Shown one piece after another: positions 8,671 through 16,570 of a DNA stretch of 64,000 bases. Source of the stretch: Allosphingosinicella deserti (GTDB taxonomy: Bacteria; Pseudomonadota; Alphaproteobacteria; Sphingomonadales; Sphingomonadaceae); the NCBI RefSeq assembly GCF_003012735.1, contig NZ_PXYI01000009.1, forward strand, positions 124,001 through 188,000. Direction: 5' to 3'. The notes below the pieces were generated by a model. It was not told the origin of the DNA. It saw only the letters and a list, made by a program, of their open reading frames with translations, and did no database searches. Every line of letters begins with the position of its first letter. The stretch's first letter is position 1. The translations under genes were made by a program, and so were the position numbers.

Positions 8671-9249
8671 TCAATTCACCTGCGTGATCGAGAGCGAAGG
8701 GTGGCCCTGATCAAGTTGGAAACTGAGGCCGTTGCCCTGCTGGAGAACTGTGAGCTGCTGCCCACCCGATTGAACTGCGGTGAGCTGGTTCTGATCCCCC
8801 TGCTGCGCAAGGTTGGCGACATTTCCGCCACCGGTTTGCGTAAGATCCAGCCGATTGCGCTGTCCGTCCTGCAACAGTTGAGCGGCGTTGGCGGCGACGG
8901 CCTCATTATCCTGCCGCACCATGGCAACGTTGAAGCCGCCATCTTGGGAAAGGGTGATGGCATTCTGCCCCGAACCGGCCTGCGCCAGGATCGCGAGGTT
9001 GGAATCGCCGCTCTGGCGGGACCTGACCGTGGCCGCGCCCTCCTGAGCGATGACGATCCTGTTCCGACTTCCCGACTGATGAAGCTCCGTACGTGCCGCG
9101 ACCCCTGCCTGTCCGACGCGTGCTTCGTTGGAGTCGCCGATCTGCTCGATGTAGACGGAGCGGTCCGCCATGCTCCCGCTTTGCGCCGACGACGGCGTCG
9201 CAAACGCCAGAAGGGCAAGCCCCAGGCCGAACAGCGTTTCGCGCTTCAT
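8671..9249 (-). CDS. CsgB-like curlin repeat protein (minor or nucleator subunit)
   Basis: A 192-residue exported protein with a signal peptide ending near PSSAQ. The mature chain is a string of curlin-type units of about 20-22 residues, with motifs such as YIEQIGDSNEARVGQAG, RQSGDSNLAILAQAG and LTQTGGGNVANLAQQG. The Gln/Asn ladder and short glycine turns fit a beta-solenoid amyloid. It is shorter and less regular than the two curlins upstream and has more charged and hydrophobic residues, as nucleators of the CsgB type do. The CsgB role is inferred from size and composition. A stem-loop with a T-run sits just upstream of its ribosome site. Confidence 0.85.
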   Translation of the reverse strand: MKRETLFGLGLALLAFATPSSAQSGSMADRSVYIEQIGDSNEARVGQAGVAARTELHQSGSRNRIVIAQEGAATVRSRQSGDSNLAILAQAGSGQNAITLSQDGGFNVAMVRQDNEAVAANAAQLLQDGQRNRLDLTQTGGGNVANLAQQGDQNQLTAVQSGGQQLTVLQQGNGLSFQLDQGHPSLSITQVN

Positions 9250-9274
9250 GGTCCGCTCCTACAGGAAAAAGGTG

Positions 9275-9304
9275 CTGGCCGGCACCCAGAGGGACGCCGG
9301 CCAG
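9275..9304 (-). terminator. Stem-loop with T-run between long curlin and CsgB-like gene
   Basis: Read on the minus strand, CTGGCCGGC and GCCGGCCAG form a perfect 9-base stem with a 12-base loop. CACCTTTTTCC follows. This is the shape of a factor-independent terminator or attenuator inside the curli transcript, placed after the long curlin stop and before the short curlin start. Confidence 0.7.
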
Positions 9305-9315
9305 TTGGTACTTGG

Positions 9316-10932
9316 TTAGTTGCTCGAAGGTCCACCCTGCGTGACCACGGCGGAGTTGCCGGTGCCATTCTGGTTGATCGTCGAAGCGTTCCCATTGCTG
9401 TACTGCGCGACGGTAGCGCTGTTGTCCGCGCCGTTCTGGAACACGTTGGATTCGTTCAGATCACCAAACTGATCCACGACTGCGCTGTTGTCGCTGCCGG
9501 ACTGATCGATGTCCGACAGGTTGTCACTGCCGTCCTGGGTGAGCGCTGCAAACTGGTTGCTGCCGTTCTGGGTCAGGGTCGAGCTGTTTGCATCGCCTGC
9601 CTGGTCGGTCTCACCGGTGTGGCCGGCGCCATCCTGGACGATGTCGGAGCTGTTGCCTTCGCCGCCCTGGATGATGCTGGCATACTGACCGGAACCGTTG
9701 ACGGTGCCCTGCGAGATCGTCCCGGTGTTGCTGCCGCCGATCTGCTCGACATAGGCTTCCTGGTTCCAGCCCAGCTGATCGATCGTGGCGCTGTTGTCGT
9801 CACCACTCTGCGAAACATCGGCGTAATGCGAACCGAGCAAGCCCTGGTTGACGTCGGAGCTGTTGTTGTCGCCGCTCTGATCCACAAGGGCCTCGGACGA
9901 GGTCCCACGCTGCAGAACGCTGGAGCTGTTGCTGTTGCCGCTCTGGGCCACGTCGGTCGAGTGGGAGGTGCCAGCGGTGCCGCCCTGGTCGATATCCGAG
10001 CTGTTGCCGTTGCCACCCTGATCGACGAACGCGTCGGACAAAGCCCCGCGCTGCAGGATCGTGGAGACGTTGCCGTCGCCGCCCTGGTCCACTTCGGCGC
10101 TGTGCGCCGCGCCAAGCGAACCGCCCTGGTTCACGTCGGAGCTGTTTCCGGAGCCGGATTGCTCGACATAGGCGTCCTGCAAACCACCGTTCTGAACGAC
10201 GTTTGACATATTGTTGTCGCCGCTCTGGACCACGCCGCGGACCGTGGCGTCATCGCCATCTCCGGCCGAGTTGAGCACGCCCCCCTGGGTAACGGTCGAG
10301 CTGTTCGAGTCGCCCGACTGCAGCACGTTGGCGCTGTTTGCAGCTGCGCCGAACAATCCGCCCTGCTGGGTGACGGTCGACTGATTGTCGGCACCGGTCT
10401 GCTCGACGATTGCATCATTGAGGCCGCTCGTCTGAAAAACGCTGGACGTGTTGCCGGAGTTGCTCTGCGCGACATCGGCGGCATTGCTGCTGCCGCTCTG
10501 CAGCACCGTCGAATCGTTGTTGGTGCCGCTCTGGCTCACGTAGGCGGTGTCGTCGCTGCCGCTCTGCTCCACGATCGAGCGATGGGCATCGCCCTCCTGC
10601 GCAACGTCGGCAAGCGCCCGATCGGCGGTCTGGCGCACGCTCGAATAGCTGTCCCCATCCTGGCTGACGAACGCCTCATTGTCGTCGTCGCTGCCGGTGG
10701 CGTCGTCCTGTGTGACGACGGATTCCGCGCCGACGCCGCTCTGGCTCACTTCGACGACGTTGTCGTCACCGCCTTGATTGACCGTCGACAGCGCGCCGCT
10801 GCCCGTCTGCGCAACGCTGACCTGGCCATCGCTTCCGGTCTGGCCGACCGTCGAGGTGTTGTTCTGTGCGACGGCGGGCGTGCAGGCGAGAAAGGCGAGC
10901 GTCGAGACGCTAGCGAAAAGAATCTTCTTCAT
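9316..10932 (-). CDS. Long curlin repeat protein 1 (functional-amyloid subunit)
   Basis: A 538-residue exported protein. The signal peptide (MKKILFASVSTLAFLACTPA) ends near VAQ, and the mature protein is almost wholly curlin-type repeats of about 11 residues: x-V-x-Q-x-G-x-x-N-x-S/A. Examples are STVNQGGDDN, DVAQSGNSNSSSVLQ and SATVAQYSNGNASTINQNG. Roughly forty such half-units are visible, far more than the ten strands of E. coli CsgA. It is acidic and rich in Asp, Asn, Gln, Ser and Gly, with no cysteine after the signal peptide. It is probably a major fibre subunit exported through CsgG. Longer loops containing Gly/Leu/Phe interrupt the repeats at intervals. Confidence 0.9.
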   Translation of the reverse strand: MKKILFASVSTLAFLACTPAVAQNNTSTVGQTGSDGQVSVAQTGSGALSTVNQGGDDNVVEVSQSGVGAESVVTQDDATGSDDDNEAFVSQDGDSYSSVRQTADRALADVAQEGDAHRSIVEQSGSDDTAYVSQSGTNNDSTVLQSGSSNAADVAQSNSGNTSSVFQTSGLNDAIVEQTGADNQSTVTQQGGLFGAAANSANVLQSGDSNSSTVTQGGVLNSAGDGDDATVRGVVQSGDNNMSNVVQNGGLQDAYVEQSGSGNSSDVNQGGSLGAAHSAEVDQGGDGNVSTILQRGALSDAFVDQGGNGNSSDIDQGGTAGTSHSTDVAQSGNSNSSSVLQRGTSSEALVDQSGDNNSSDVNQGLLGSHYADVSQSGDDNSATIDQLGWNQEAYVEQIGGSNTGTISQGTVNGSGQYASIIQGGEGNSSDIVQDGAGHTGETDQAGDANSSTLTQNGSNQFAALTQDGSDNLSDIDQSGSDNSAVVDQFGDLNESNVFQNGADNSATVAQYSNGNASTINQNGTGNSAVVTQGGPSSN

Positions 10933-10995
10933 GATTTACTCCCCATTATCATTATGGCCACTGCCGACCCCATGCCGGCTGAGTGACGATATTCA

Positions 10996-11025
10996 GGACG
11001 GCCGGTCCATCTGAGCCGACCGCCC
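10996..11025 (-). terminator. Stem-loop between the two long curlin genes
   Basis: On the minus strand GGGCGGTCGG and CCGGCCGTCC pair over ten positions with two G-U wobbles, around a 10-base loop. No T-run follows, so it may be an RNA-stabilising structure or a weak terminator rather than a full stop. Confidence 0.55.
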
Positions 11026-11034
11026 TCCCCTGAC

Positions 11035-12447
11035 TTAATTGTTCGGCGATCCCTGCGAGACGATCGCCGAGTTGTTGGTTCCGTTCTGCGTAAGGGTCGA
11101 GCTGTTGCCGTCCGAATACTGGCTGACCGTGGCGCTGTTCCCCGTGCCGATCTGCGAGAGAACGGAGTTGTTGTCATTTCCAAGCTGCTGGACGAGCGCG
11201 TCATTGCCTGCCCCGTTCTGGAAGATGTCGGAAGCGTTCTCATCACCGGACTGATCGACATCAGCGTCGTTCGACGAAGCCGCAGCAGTGATGAGAGTGT
11301 TGGTCTGGTTGATCAGGCTGGTATTGCCGTCGCCGGACTGATCGGTCGAGGCAGACATCAAGCGTGCACTTACGGTGGCGGATCCACCATATTGGTTGAT
11401 CTCGCTGGTATTGCTGCTGCCGGCCTGAAGGATCGATGCCGAAGCCACGCGGGGATCGTTGCCGCCGGCCGGATTGGGCGCATTGTTCACGCCTTGGTTG
11501 ACCTCCGCGTAGTTCGAATCGCCCACTTGATCGATGAAAGCGTCCGACAGCTGACCCGACTGGACGACCTGCGCCGCGTTGTCGTTGCCGTCCTGATTCA
11601 CGCCCACTGCGCCGAAATCGTCGCCAGCGGCGTTGTCAAAGCCGGACTGCAGGACGTTCGACAGATTGTTGTTGCCCGCCTGCGAGACGTTGAGGTCGCC
11701 GGACGAGCCGCTCTGCGTCGCAACGGACGAGTTGTCCGAGCCGGTCTGGCTGATCAGGGCCTGCTGACCATTGGTCTGGAAGGCATTGCCCGCGGAACGC
11801 CCCTGGGTGAGCTCGGAAACATTGCCGCTGTTTTCCTGGATAACGTTCGCGATCGCGCCGGCGCTGTTCTGGGTCACCGTGGAGCCGTTGTCATCGCCAT
11901 TCTGGGTGACGAAGGCGGCGCTGCCGGCATCGTCCTGCTGGAGCAGGGTGGACGTGTTGGCATTACCGGTCTGGAAGACATTGGCTTCGGCGTCGGAGAA
12001 AAGCTGGTCAACCGACGAACTGTTGCCGGTGCCGTCCTGGACGAGACCGACATGCGGCGAGGCCGCGGTGCTCACTTCGTTCGAGCTGCCCTGCTGATTG
12101 ACGGTGGACACGTTCTGGTCGCCGTCCTGCTGAACGCTTGCGCCGTTGTTCCAGCCATTCTGGGTGATCGTCGAGTCGCTGTCGCCGTCCTGATCGACGA
12201 TCGCGCGGTTGCTGTTGCCGAGCTGGTCAACCGTCGAATTCGCGCTGTCGCCGTCCTGAGCGACGCGGGCGATCTGATACTCGCCCTCCTGGTCGATGAG
12301 AGACGTGCCGTCCGAGCCGGACTGGTTGACTTCCGCCGTTTGGTACTTGCCGTTCTGGCCGACCGTCGAGCTGTTATTCTGGGCGACAGCCGGCGCAGCG
12401 ATGAGCAGCGCGGCGATCGACACCGACGAGAGAATGGAAAGCTTCAT
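11035..12447 (-). CDS. Long curlin repeat protein 2 (functional-amyloid subunit)
   Basis: A 470-residue exported protein with the signal peptide MKLSILSSVSIAALLIAAPA followed by VAQNNSSTVGQNG. The rest is curlin repeats like those of the gene downstream (STVDQLGNSNRAIVDQDG, SSVATQSGSSGDLNVSQAG, ATVSQYSDGNSSTLTQNG). The last about 35 residues of the two long curlins are nearly the same in pattern (TGNSATVSQYSDGN against ADNSATVAQYSNGN, both ending near NNS/GNSAVV/IVSQG), which points to a paralogous pair. The ATG at 12447 has AAGGA about eight bases upstream. It is probably a second main subunit or a stage-specific one. Confidence 0.9.
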   Translation of the reverse strand: MKLSILSSVSIAALLIAAPAVAQNNSSTVGQNGKYQTAEVNQSGSDGTSLIDQEGEYQIARVAQDGDSANSTVDQLGNSNRAIVDQDGDSDSTITQNGWNNGASVQQDGDQNVSTVNQQGSSNEVSTAASPHVGLVQDGTGNSSSVDQLFSDAEANVFQTGNANTSTLLQQDDAGSAAFVTQNGDDNGSTVTQNSAGAIANVIQENSGNVSELTQGRSAGNAFQTNGQQALISQTGSDNSSVATQSGSSGDLNVSQAGNNNLSNVLQSGFDNAAGDDFGAVGVNQDGNDNAAQVVQSGQLSDAFIDQVGDSNYAEVNQGVNNAPNPAGGNDPRVASASILQAGSSNTSEINQYGGSATVSARLMSASTDQSGDGNTSLINQTNTLITAAASSNDADVDQSGDENASDIFQNGAGNDALVQQLGNDNNSVLSQIGTGNSATVSQYSDGNSSTLTQNGTNNSAIVSQGSPNN

Positions 12448-12483
12448 GGTTGCGATTCCTTGAGCATGAGATGATAGCCATGC

Positions 12484-12592
12484 CACCCGGACTCGGGTGA
12501 CATGGTCAGGTTCAGACGCCTACTTGTCGCGGGCATCGGAGCTGCAACCCCGGTGCCCGCATGATCTTTCGGCCGTCAGGAGCTGCAACTCC
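12484..12592 (-). promoter_or_regulatory. Probable regulatory region of the curlin genes
   Basis: Between csgG and the first curlin gene lie a perfect hairpin (CACCCG-N4-CGGGTG, 12484-12499) and two copies of GGAGCTGCAAC (12538-12548 and 12579-12589) set 41 bases apart, about four helical turns. The second copy extends to the inverted repeat GGAG-N6-CTCC. This fits an operator, but no regulator gene is adjacent. Confidence 0.45.
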
Positions 12593-12694
12593 GATCCGGC
12601 CACCTGGACGATCTCGATCGGGGAGCCCCAGGCGGCTCGTCGACCTCTCCTTTCGATCCCTCGCCATTCTTGCGTGGCTGGATCAATCCATCAC

Positions 12695-12718
12695 AAGGCA
12701 GCCGCTAGCGGCTGCCTT
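12695..12718 (-). terminator. Perfect 24-base palindrome over the csgG stop codon
   Basis: AAGGCAGCCGC-TA-GCGGCTGCCTT is a perfect inverted repeat. The TAG stop of csgG lies at its centre. It is a likely terminator or RNA-end stabiliser that separates the csgFG message from the curlin genes. There is no clear T-run after it. Confidence 0.6.
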
Positions 12719-13679
12719 TGATTGCCTCCTCCTTCAGCGGCGGAACATCACGTGGTTTGATCTTCATCGGCGGAGCCCGACGCGAATGCGCCATTGCAGC
12801 CTGAACCTGCTCGGCGGAGAAAACGCCGTCGCGCTCCTGGGTGTAACGCCAGAGAAAAGGCCATCCGGCCTCGCGATCGGCGAAGTCCCACAGCTTGAGT
12901 TCGACACCTTCCATCACTAGGCCGTAGACTGCTTTTTCGATCGCCTGCTGAAGGGCGAGATGATCGGGCTCGTTGGTGGTGAAGCCGGCATCCGCCTCAA
13001 GCAATTCCTTGAAGGCGACGAAACGGAAAGCGTTGGCGCCAATCTGATGCGAGGCGATCGTCTTCGACGCCGTGACGGTGGTGAGAACCTCGCCCGTCCG
13101 GACCGAAACCGCTCTCAGATAAACGGTCACCGTATCCTGGCGGTACTTCGTGCTCGCGCCGATGCCGAGGAACCCGGCGCCGGCGCCGCCCGTCACGGTA
13201 TTGGTATCGTAGCCGATCACGCCGCCTTCGATCAGCACGCCGGCGAAGAGCATCGCCGGCAGGGCCTGCGGGTTGACCGTTTGCTCCCCGAGGTAGCGTT
13301 CACGCATCTCGCGAATGATATTGCGCTCGTTGAGCAGGTTCTTGAGCGATTCGCGTTCGACGATCGTGAACCACTGACGCTTGCCCGCATCCTGCAGCGC
13401 CTTCACCAGGATCGATCCGCCGCCTTGGGTCACGGCACGGGACAGCGTCTGGCCGACATCGGAAGGTTTGAACTGGCCGGTCTGATCGGTGAACGAATAG
13501 ACCGCGACGGCAACCGGGCGCGCCGGCGGCGGCAGCGCCGCAAGCATGTTCTGGCTAGGCGTCTTCGCCGGGATGACAGGCAATCGCGACATCTCCGGGA
13601 TATCGGAGCGACCTACCTCCCCTAGGCTCATGCAGCCGCCAAGTGCTGCGCAACCGGCAAGCAAGCCCAACAAGCGCAT
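12705..13679 (-). CDS. csgG: Curli secretion channel CsgG
   Basis: A 324-residue outer-membrane lipoprotein. The signal sequence ends in a lipobox with Cys16 (AALGGC). The body is typical CsgG: VAVAVYSFTDQTGQFKPSD, QALPAMLFAGVLIEGGVIGYD, the glycine-rich GGAGAGFLGIGAS, then the transmembrane strand region TVTVYLRAVSVRTGEVLTTV. CsgG forms the nonameric pore through which curlin subunits leave the periplasm. It is somewhat longer than E. coli CsgG (277), with an additional C-terminal tail of about 45 residues rich in Arg, Lys and Pro. It starts three bases after csgF and is translated with it. Confidence 0.95.
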   Translation of the reverse strand: MRLLGLLAGCAALGGCMSLGEVGRSDIPEMSRLPVIPAKTPSQNMLAALPPPARPVAVAVYSFTDQTGQFKPSDVGQTLSRAVTQGGGSILVKALQDAGKRQWFTIVERESLKNLLNERNIIREMRERYLGEQTVNPQALPAMLFAGVLIEGGVIGYDTNTVTGGAGAGFLGIGASTKYRQDTVTVYLRAVSVRTGEVLTTVTASKTIASHQIGANAFRFVAFKELLEADAGFTTNEPDHLALQQAIEKAVYGLVMEGVELKLWDFADREAGWPFLWRYTQERDGVFSAEQVQAAMAHSRRAPPMKIKPRDVPPLKEEAIKGSR

Positions 13680-13682
13680 CGC

Positions 13683-14120
13683 TCAATTCACCTCGACGAA
13701 GGTAGGAACGATGATCGTCGAGACTTCACCGGTTTCGTCGTTGGTGATGGTCAGAGTTACGTTCTCTAGCCCACGATCGAAGCGGATCGTCTGTCCGCCG
13801 AAGCTGATCGTCCCGCTCTGCTGCGGGTTCTCACCGAAGATCGCCTCAGTGATCTGCGAAGACAGAGCCGAGAGCAGACGGGACTGCAACTGCCGGGCAA
13901 ACACGTCCGCCTGCGAGTTCGAGCTCGCCGCCGACGGGTCCTTGTAATCATTCTGTGCGTTGGCAACGCCAAGCAAGTGCGCGGAATTGAAAGGATTTCC
14001 ACCGAAAGTCGGGCTTACCGGCTCGTAACTCAGATCCTGTGCGGCCGCGCTGCCCGCGAATGTGACCACACATGCAGACACAAGGAACAAACGACCGCCG
14101 ACGCGGCTTACAAACCCCAT
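13683..14120 (-). CDS. csgF: Curli assembly factor CsgF
   Basis: A 145-residue exported protein (signal peptide ending near GSAAAQ). The mature N-terminus, DLSYEPVSPTFGGNPFNSAH, is the diagnostic CsgF segment, the part that inserts into the CsgG pore. The rest includes LLGVANAQNDY and a C-terminal beta region (IRFDRGLENVTLTITNDETG). CsgF couples subunit export to nucleation at the cell surface. It is the first gene of the minus-strand curli locus. GGGGGTAC precedes its ATG, and an AT-rich, repeat-bearing stretch lies upstream. Confidence 0.95.
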   Translation of the reverse strand: MGFVSRVGGRLFLVSACVVTFAGSAAAQDLSYEPVSPTFGGNPFNSAHLLGVANAQNDYKDPSAASSNSQADVFARQLQSRLLSALSSQITEAIFGENPQQSGTISFGGQTIRFDRGLENVTLTITNDETGEVSTIIVPTFVEVN

Positions 14121-14169
14121 GTACCCCCAACCCCCTCGATTGGATCAACGCGACTCGGCGTCTCTCTTG

Positions 14170-14192
14170 TTAATCTTTGTTTAATATCTTTG
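14170..14192 (-). promoter_or_regulatory. AT-rich direct repeats upstream of csgF
   Basis: TTAATCTTTG and TTAATATCTTTG stand side by side in an otherwise GC-rich region, 50-72 bases before the csgF start. They are a likely part of the curli promoter or an operator. Confidence 0.4.
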
Positions 14193-14459
14193 CAGCCGGG
14201 GTTGCACCCCCAAATTTGACGACCGACCAGAATCTTGGGGTCGCAAGCGGTTATTCCCTAACAGTTATTTGCCCAGGCCTTGAGTTTGTCCCCGTTTGAA
14301 ACGGCTGTTCCAGGGGATATGAACGAGCGTCGACGGTCGTCCCGAGAAGTGATCGAGAAGGGCTCCGAAGGGTCGGAGTCCCTGTTTGTTGCCTCTCCGA
14401 GAGACCCGGCCCTTTGCCCCGATCTTGATCGGTGGCCGCAACAGGACAATAGGGCAGTC
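14193..14459. other. Divergent intergenic region between csgF and the DUF6880 gene
   Basis: An open frame runs from 14280 into the DUF6880 gene, but its first 60 codons lack the family pattern. The space also holds a short GGGG-TTGCA-CCCC hairpin near 14198-14211. I see no separate gene. Confidence 0.45.
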
Positions 14460-15908
14460 GTGGCATCTCCGAAGACCCTGAACGCCAAGAATCTCGAAGC
14501 ACTGGGTGCCGCCCGGCTCGCCGCCTTGCTGATCGAGGTCACCACGGGCAGTGCTGCGGCCAAGCGGCGGCTGCGTCTCGAACTTGCCGGCGAGGCTGGA
14601 GTGGAGGCGGTGCGTGGCGCGATCGCCAAACGCCTGACGACAATCGCCACAGCGCGCAGCATCGTCACCTGGGGCAGGGTCAAGACGGTCGCCGCCGACG
14701 TCGAGGCGCAACACAGGGCGATCATCGAGCAAGTAGCGCCTGCCGATCCAGCAGAGGCACTGGCATTGCTCTGGCGCCTGATCGATTGCGGCAATGCGGT
14801 GCTGCCGCGCAGCGAAGACTTCAACGGCAGGCTGCTTCGTACGTTCAAAACTGCGGCCGGCGACCTTGGACGCCTCGCCAAAGACGCAAACGCAAAGCCG
14901 GCCGACCTGGCCGAGCGCGCCTTTGAGGCCGCAACTCAGGATCGCTACGAAGTCCTTCGCGAGATGATCCCCAACCTTTCGCCGGCGCTCGGACCGGAAG
15001 GCCTCGAATTTCTGCGCAGCCTTGTCGCTGCATGGCGCACGGAGTCCATCCCCGGCAACGGTGTCGTACGGGACAGCGCTCACGCGCGATTCACGCCCGA
15101 GGCCGCAGAAAGGCGTCGCCGCGAGCGCGACGCCCGCTTTCTGCTCCAGCAGATTGCCGACGCGCTCGGGGACGTGGATGCCTATGCGGCGCAATTCGAC
15201 GAGGAGACACGAACGGTTCCCGCCATCGCTGCGGAAATTGCGCTGCGACAGCTCGAATCGGGCAAAGCGGAGGATGCGCTCGCGACGCTGGACAGGGCAC
15301 CGCCGCTCGGGCGCGCGGCCCACGCCTCTCACGGCTGGCACGAAGTGCGGATCGCCACGCTCGAGGCACTTGGCCGTGGGGAGGAAGCATTGGCGTTGCG
15401 CTGGGAACGTTTCGAGACGACGCTCGCTCCTGCGGAGCTGCGTGCCTACCTTGCGAAATTACCCGATTTCGAGGACTTCGACGCGGAGCAACGGGCTCTC
15501 ACACTCGCCTTGCAGCATGCCGATCCTGGCAGAGCCCTTGATTTCCTGATTGCCTGGCCTGCCCTGGACAAGGCCGACCGGCTCGTCCGCGGGCGCGCCG
15601 GCACCTGGAACGGCGACTCCTACGAGCATCTGACCCCTGCGGCCGACGCGCTGGACGCGAACTACCCGCTTGCCGCCACGATCCTCAGGCGGGCTATGAT
15701 CGACTTCGCGCTTCGGACCGCCCGGTCGAAACGCTATCGCCATGCCGCGCGCCATCTTGCCGAATGCGGACGCGCCGCGCAGCGGATCGAGAGCTTCGGC
15801 GATCTTGCCCCTCACGAGGAATATGTCGGCATCCTCCGCACGATGCACGGCCGCAAGGCGGGATTCTGGCACGAGGTGCAGCGTGAGCTGCCGGCGTTGT
15901 TCGACTGA
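14460..15908 (+). CDS. DUF6880 family protein
   Basis: A 482-residue, helix-rich, soluble protein. It opens SPKTLNAKNLEALGAARLAA and continues with LLIEVTTGSAAAKRRLRLEL, the N-terminus I associate with DUF6880 proteins of sphingomonads and relatives. Alpha-solenoid repeats follow, with SRR/TPR-like helices such as ALRWERFETTLAPAELRAYL. These proteins have no established function. The GTG at 14460 is chosen because family homology begins there and AGGG lies five bases upstream. The frame is open back to 14280, so a longer form cannot be excluded. Confidence 0.75.
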   Translation: MASPKTLNAKNLEALGAARLAALLIEVTTGSAAAKRRLRLELAGEAGVEAVRGAIAKRLTTIATARSIVTWGRVKTVAADVEAQHRAIIEQVAPADPAEALALLWRLIDCGNAVLPRSEDFNGRLLRTFKTAAGDLGRLAKDANAKPADLAERAFEAATQDRYEVLREMIPNLSPALGPEGLEFLRSLVAAWRTESIPGNGVVRDSAHARFTPEAAERRRRERDARFLLQQIADALGDVDAYAAQFDEETRTVPAIAAEIALRQLESGKAEDALATLDRAPPLGRAAHASHGWHEVRIATLEALGRGEEALALRWERFETTLAPAELRAYLAKLPDFEDFDAEQRALTLALQHADPGRALDFLIAWPALDKADRLVRGRAGTWNGDSYEHLTPAADALDANYPLAATILRRAMIDFALRTARSKRYRHAARHLAECGRAAQRIESFGDLAPHEEYVGILRTMHGRKAGFWHEVQRELPALFD

Positions 15909-15968
15909 ACGCGCGGGATTGCGAGCGGGGCTCCGGATCCTCATCTCCGGAGTTGTTTTCGCCGGAGA

Positions 15969-16277
15969 TCAGATTTGTCCTTTCGTCCGCCTCGCAGCCT
16001 CTCCTTTCGGCCCGAAGCCGGTCTCGCCGGGTTGGAACGCGAGATCCTGGGCGAGAAAGCGGATGTCCTCGGCCAGTCTGGGCAGCGTGTTGAACATCAC
16101 CTGGTCGCACTCCGCGAGGCCTCGGAGGGTGAGAGGCCCGAGGCCCTCCGCGCGGCGGCAGAGGCGGTGCAAGCCTACTTCATTCAGCGAGAACTTTGTG
16201 GCCTCCGCAACCACGCCCCCGTCATCGAGCAATATGCGATCCCGCGCGCTGTCCTGATACGTTTGGGTGCGCGCTGA
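15969..16277 (-). pseudogene. Open-frame remnant downstream of the DUF6429 wreck
   Basis: This stretch runs in the same frame as the decayed DUF6429 gene and stays open for about 100 codons after its final stop. The content (DDGGVVAEATKFSLNEVGLH, RLAEDIRFLAQDLAFQPGET) looks protein-like rather than random. There is no good start codon (only a TTG at 16232) and no ribosome site. I read it as the leftover of a second gene in a decayed block, but the family is unknown and it could be chance. Confidence 0.3.
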
Positions 16278-16511
16278 TCAGGGGCCGGGCGCGCCGAACA
16301 GACGGTCGAATGCAGCCTATGTGGCGTCCAGCCCCTCCTCGGTGAACAGGACAGACTTCTGCTTGCCCCTGGGATCATGGATCAGGTCCCGCTCGTGAAG
16401 CCGGTCGAGCGCGTCCCAGTTGAAACCTTTTCAGGCGCGTCCCGGGCCGTGCAGTCCCGGCAGCAGCAGTGCGAGCACGGCTTCATCGATCTTGTCCGTG
16501 TCCACTGCCAT
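16278..16511 (-). pseudogene. DUF6429 family gene broken by two in-frame stops
   Basis: Read from the ATG at 16511, the frame gives MAVDTDKIDEAVLALLLPGL, then a TGA at codon 27 (16431-16433). It resumes as KGFNWDALDRLHERDLIHDP, then SVLFTEEGLDAT, a TAG at codon 65 (16317-16319), and AAFDRLFGAPGP before the last TGA. The order and motifs match small DUF6429 proteins (about 75 residues), whose core is IDEAVLALLLL, WKGFDWDALDRLHEKGLI and SVVLTEEG. Both stops look like point changes, and there is no frameshift. Stop-codon readthrough is unlikely here. Confidence 0.7.
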
Positions 16512-16570
16512 GCGTTGCGATTCCCCACGACTGTTCTGGCGAACCTGGTCTTGAGCCGATCATCCATGCT

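Noticed and set aside
9316-12447. Regular DNA repeats that could be mistaken for a CRISPR or minisatellite array
   Set aside because: The period is about 33 bases, the units vary in codon usage, and they translate cleanly into curlin repeats; there are no constant repeats with unique spacers.
8701-12474. Long plus-strand open frames (360 and 501 codons) opposite the curlin genes
   Set aside because: They are mirror images of the periodic curlin codons (Val/Ala/Leu/Arg-rich repeats) with no ribosome site; the minus-strand genes have signal peptides and family motifs.
12497-12920. Small plus-strand frames in the csgG-curlin gap
   Set aside because: They have no ribosome site and run into the antisense of csgG; the gap looks regulatory instead.
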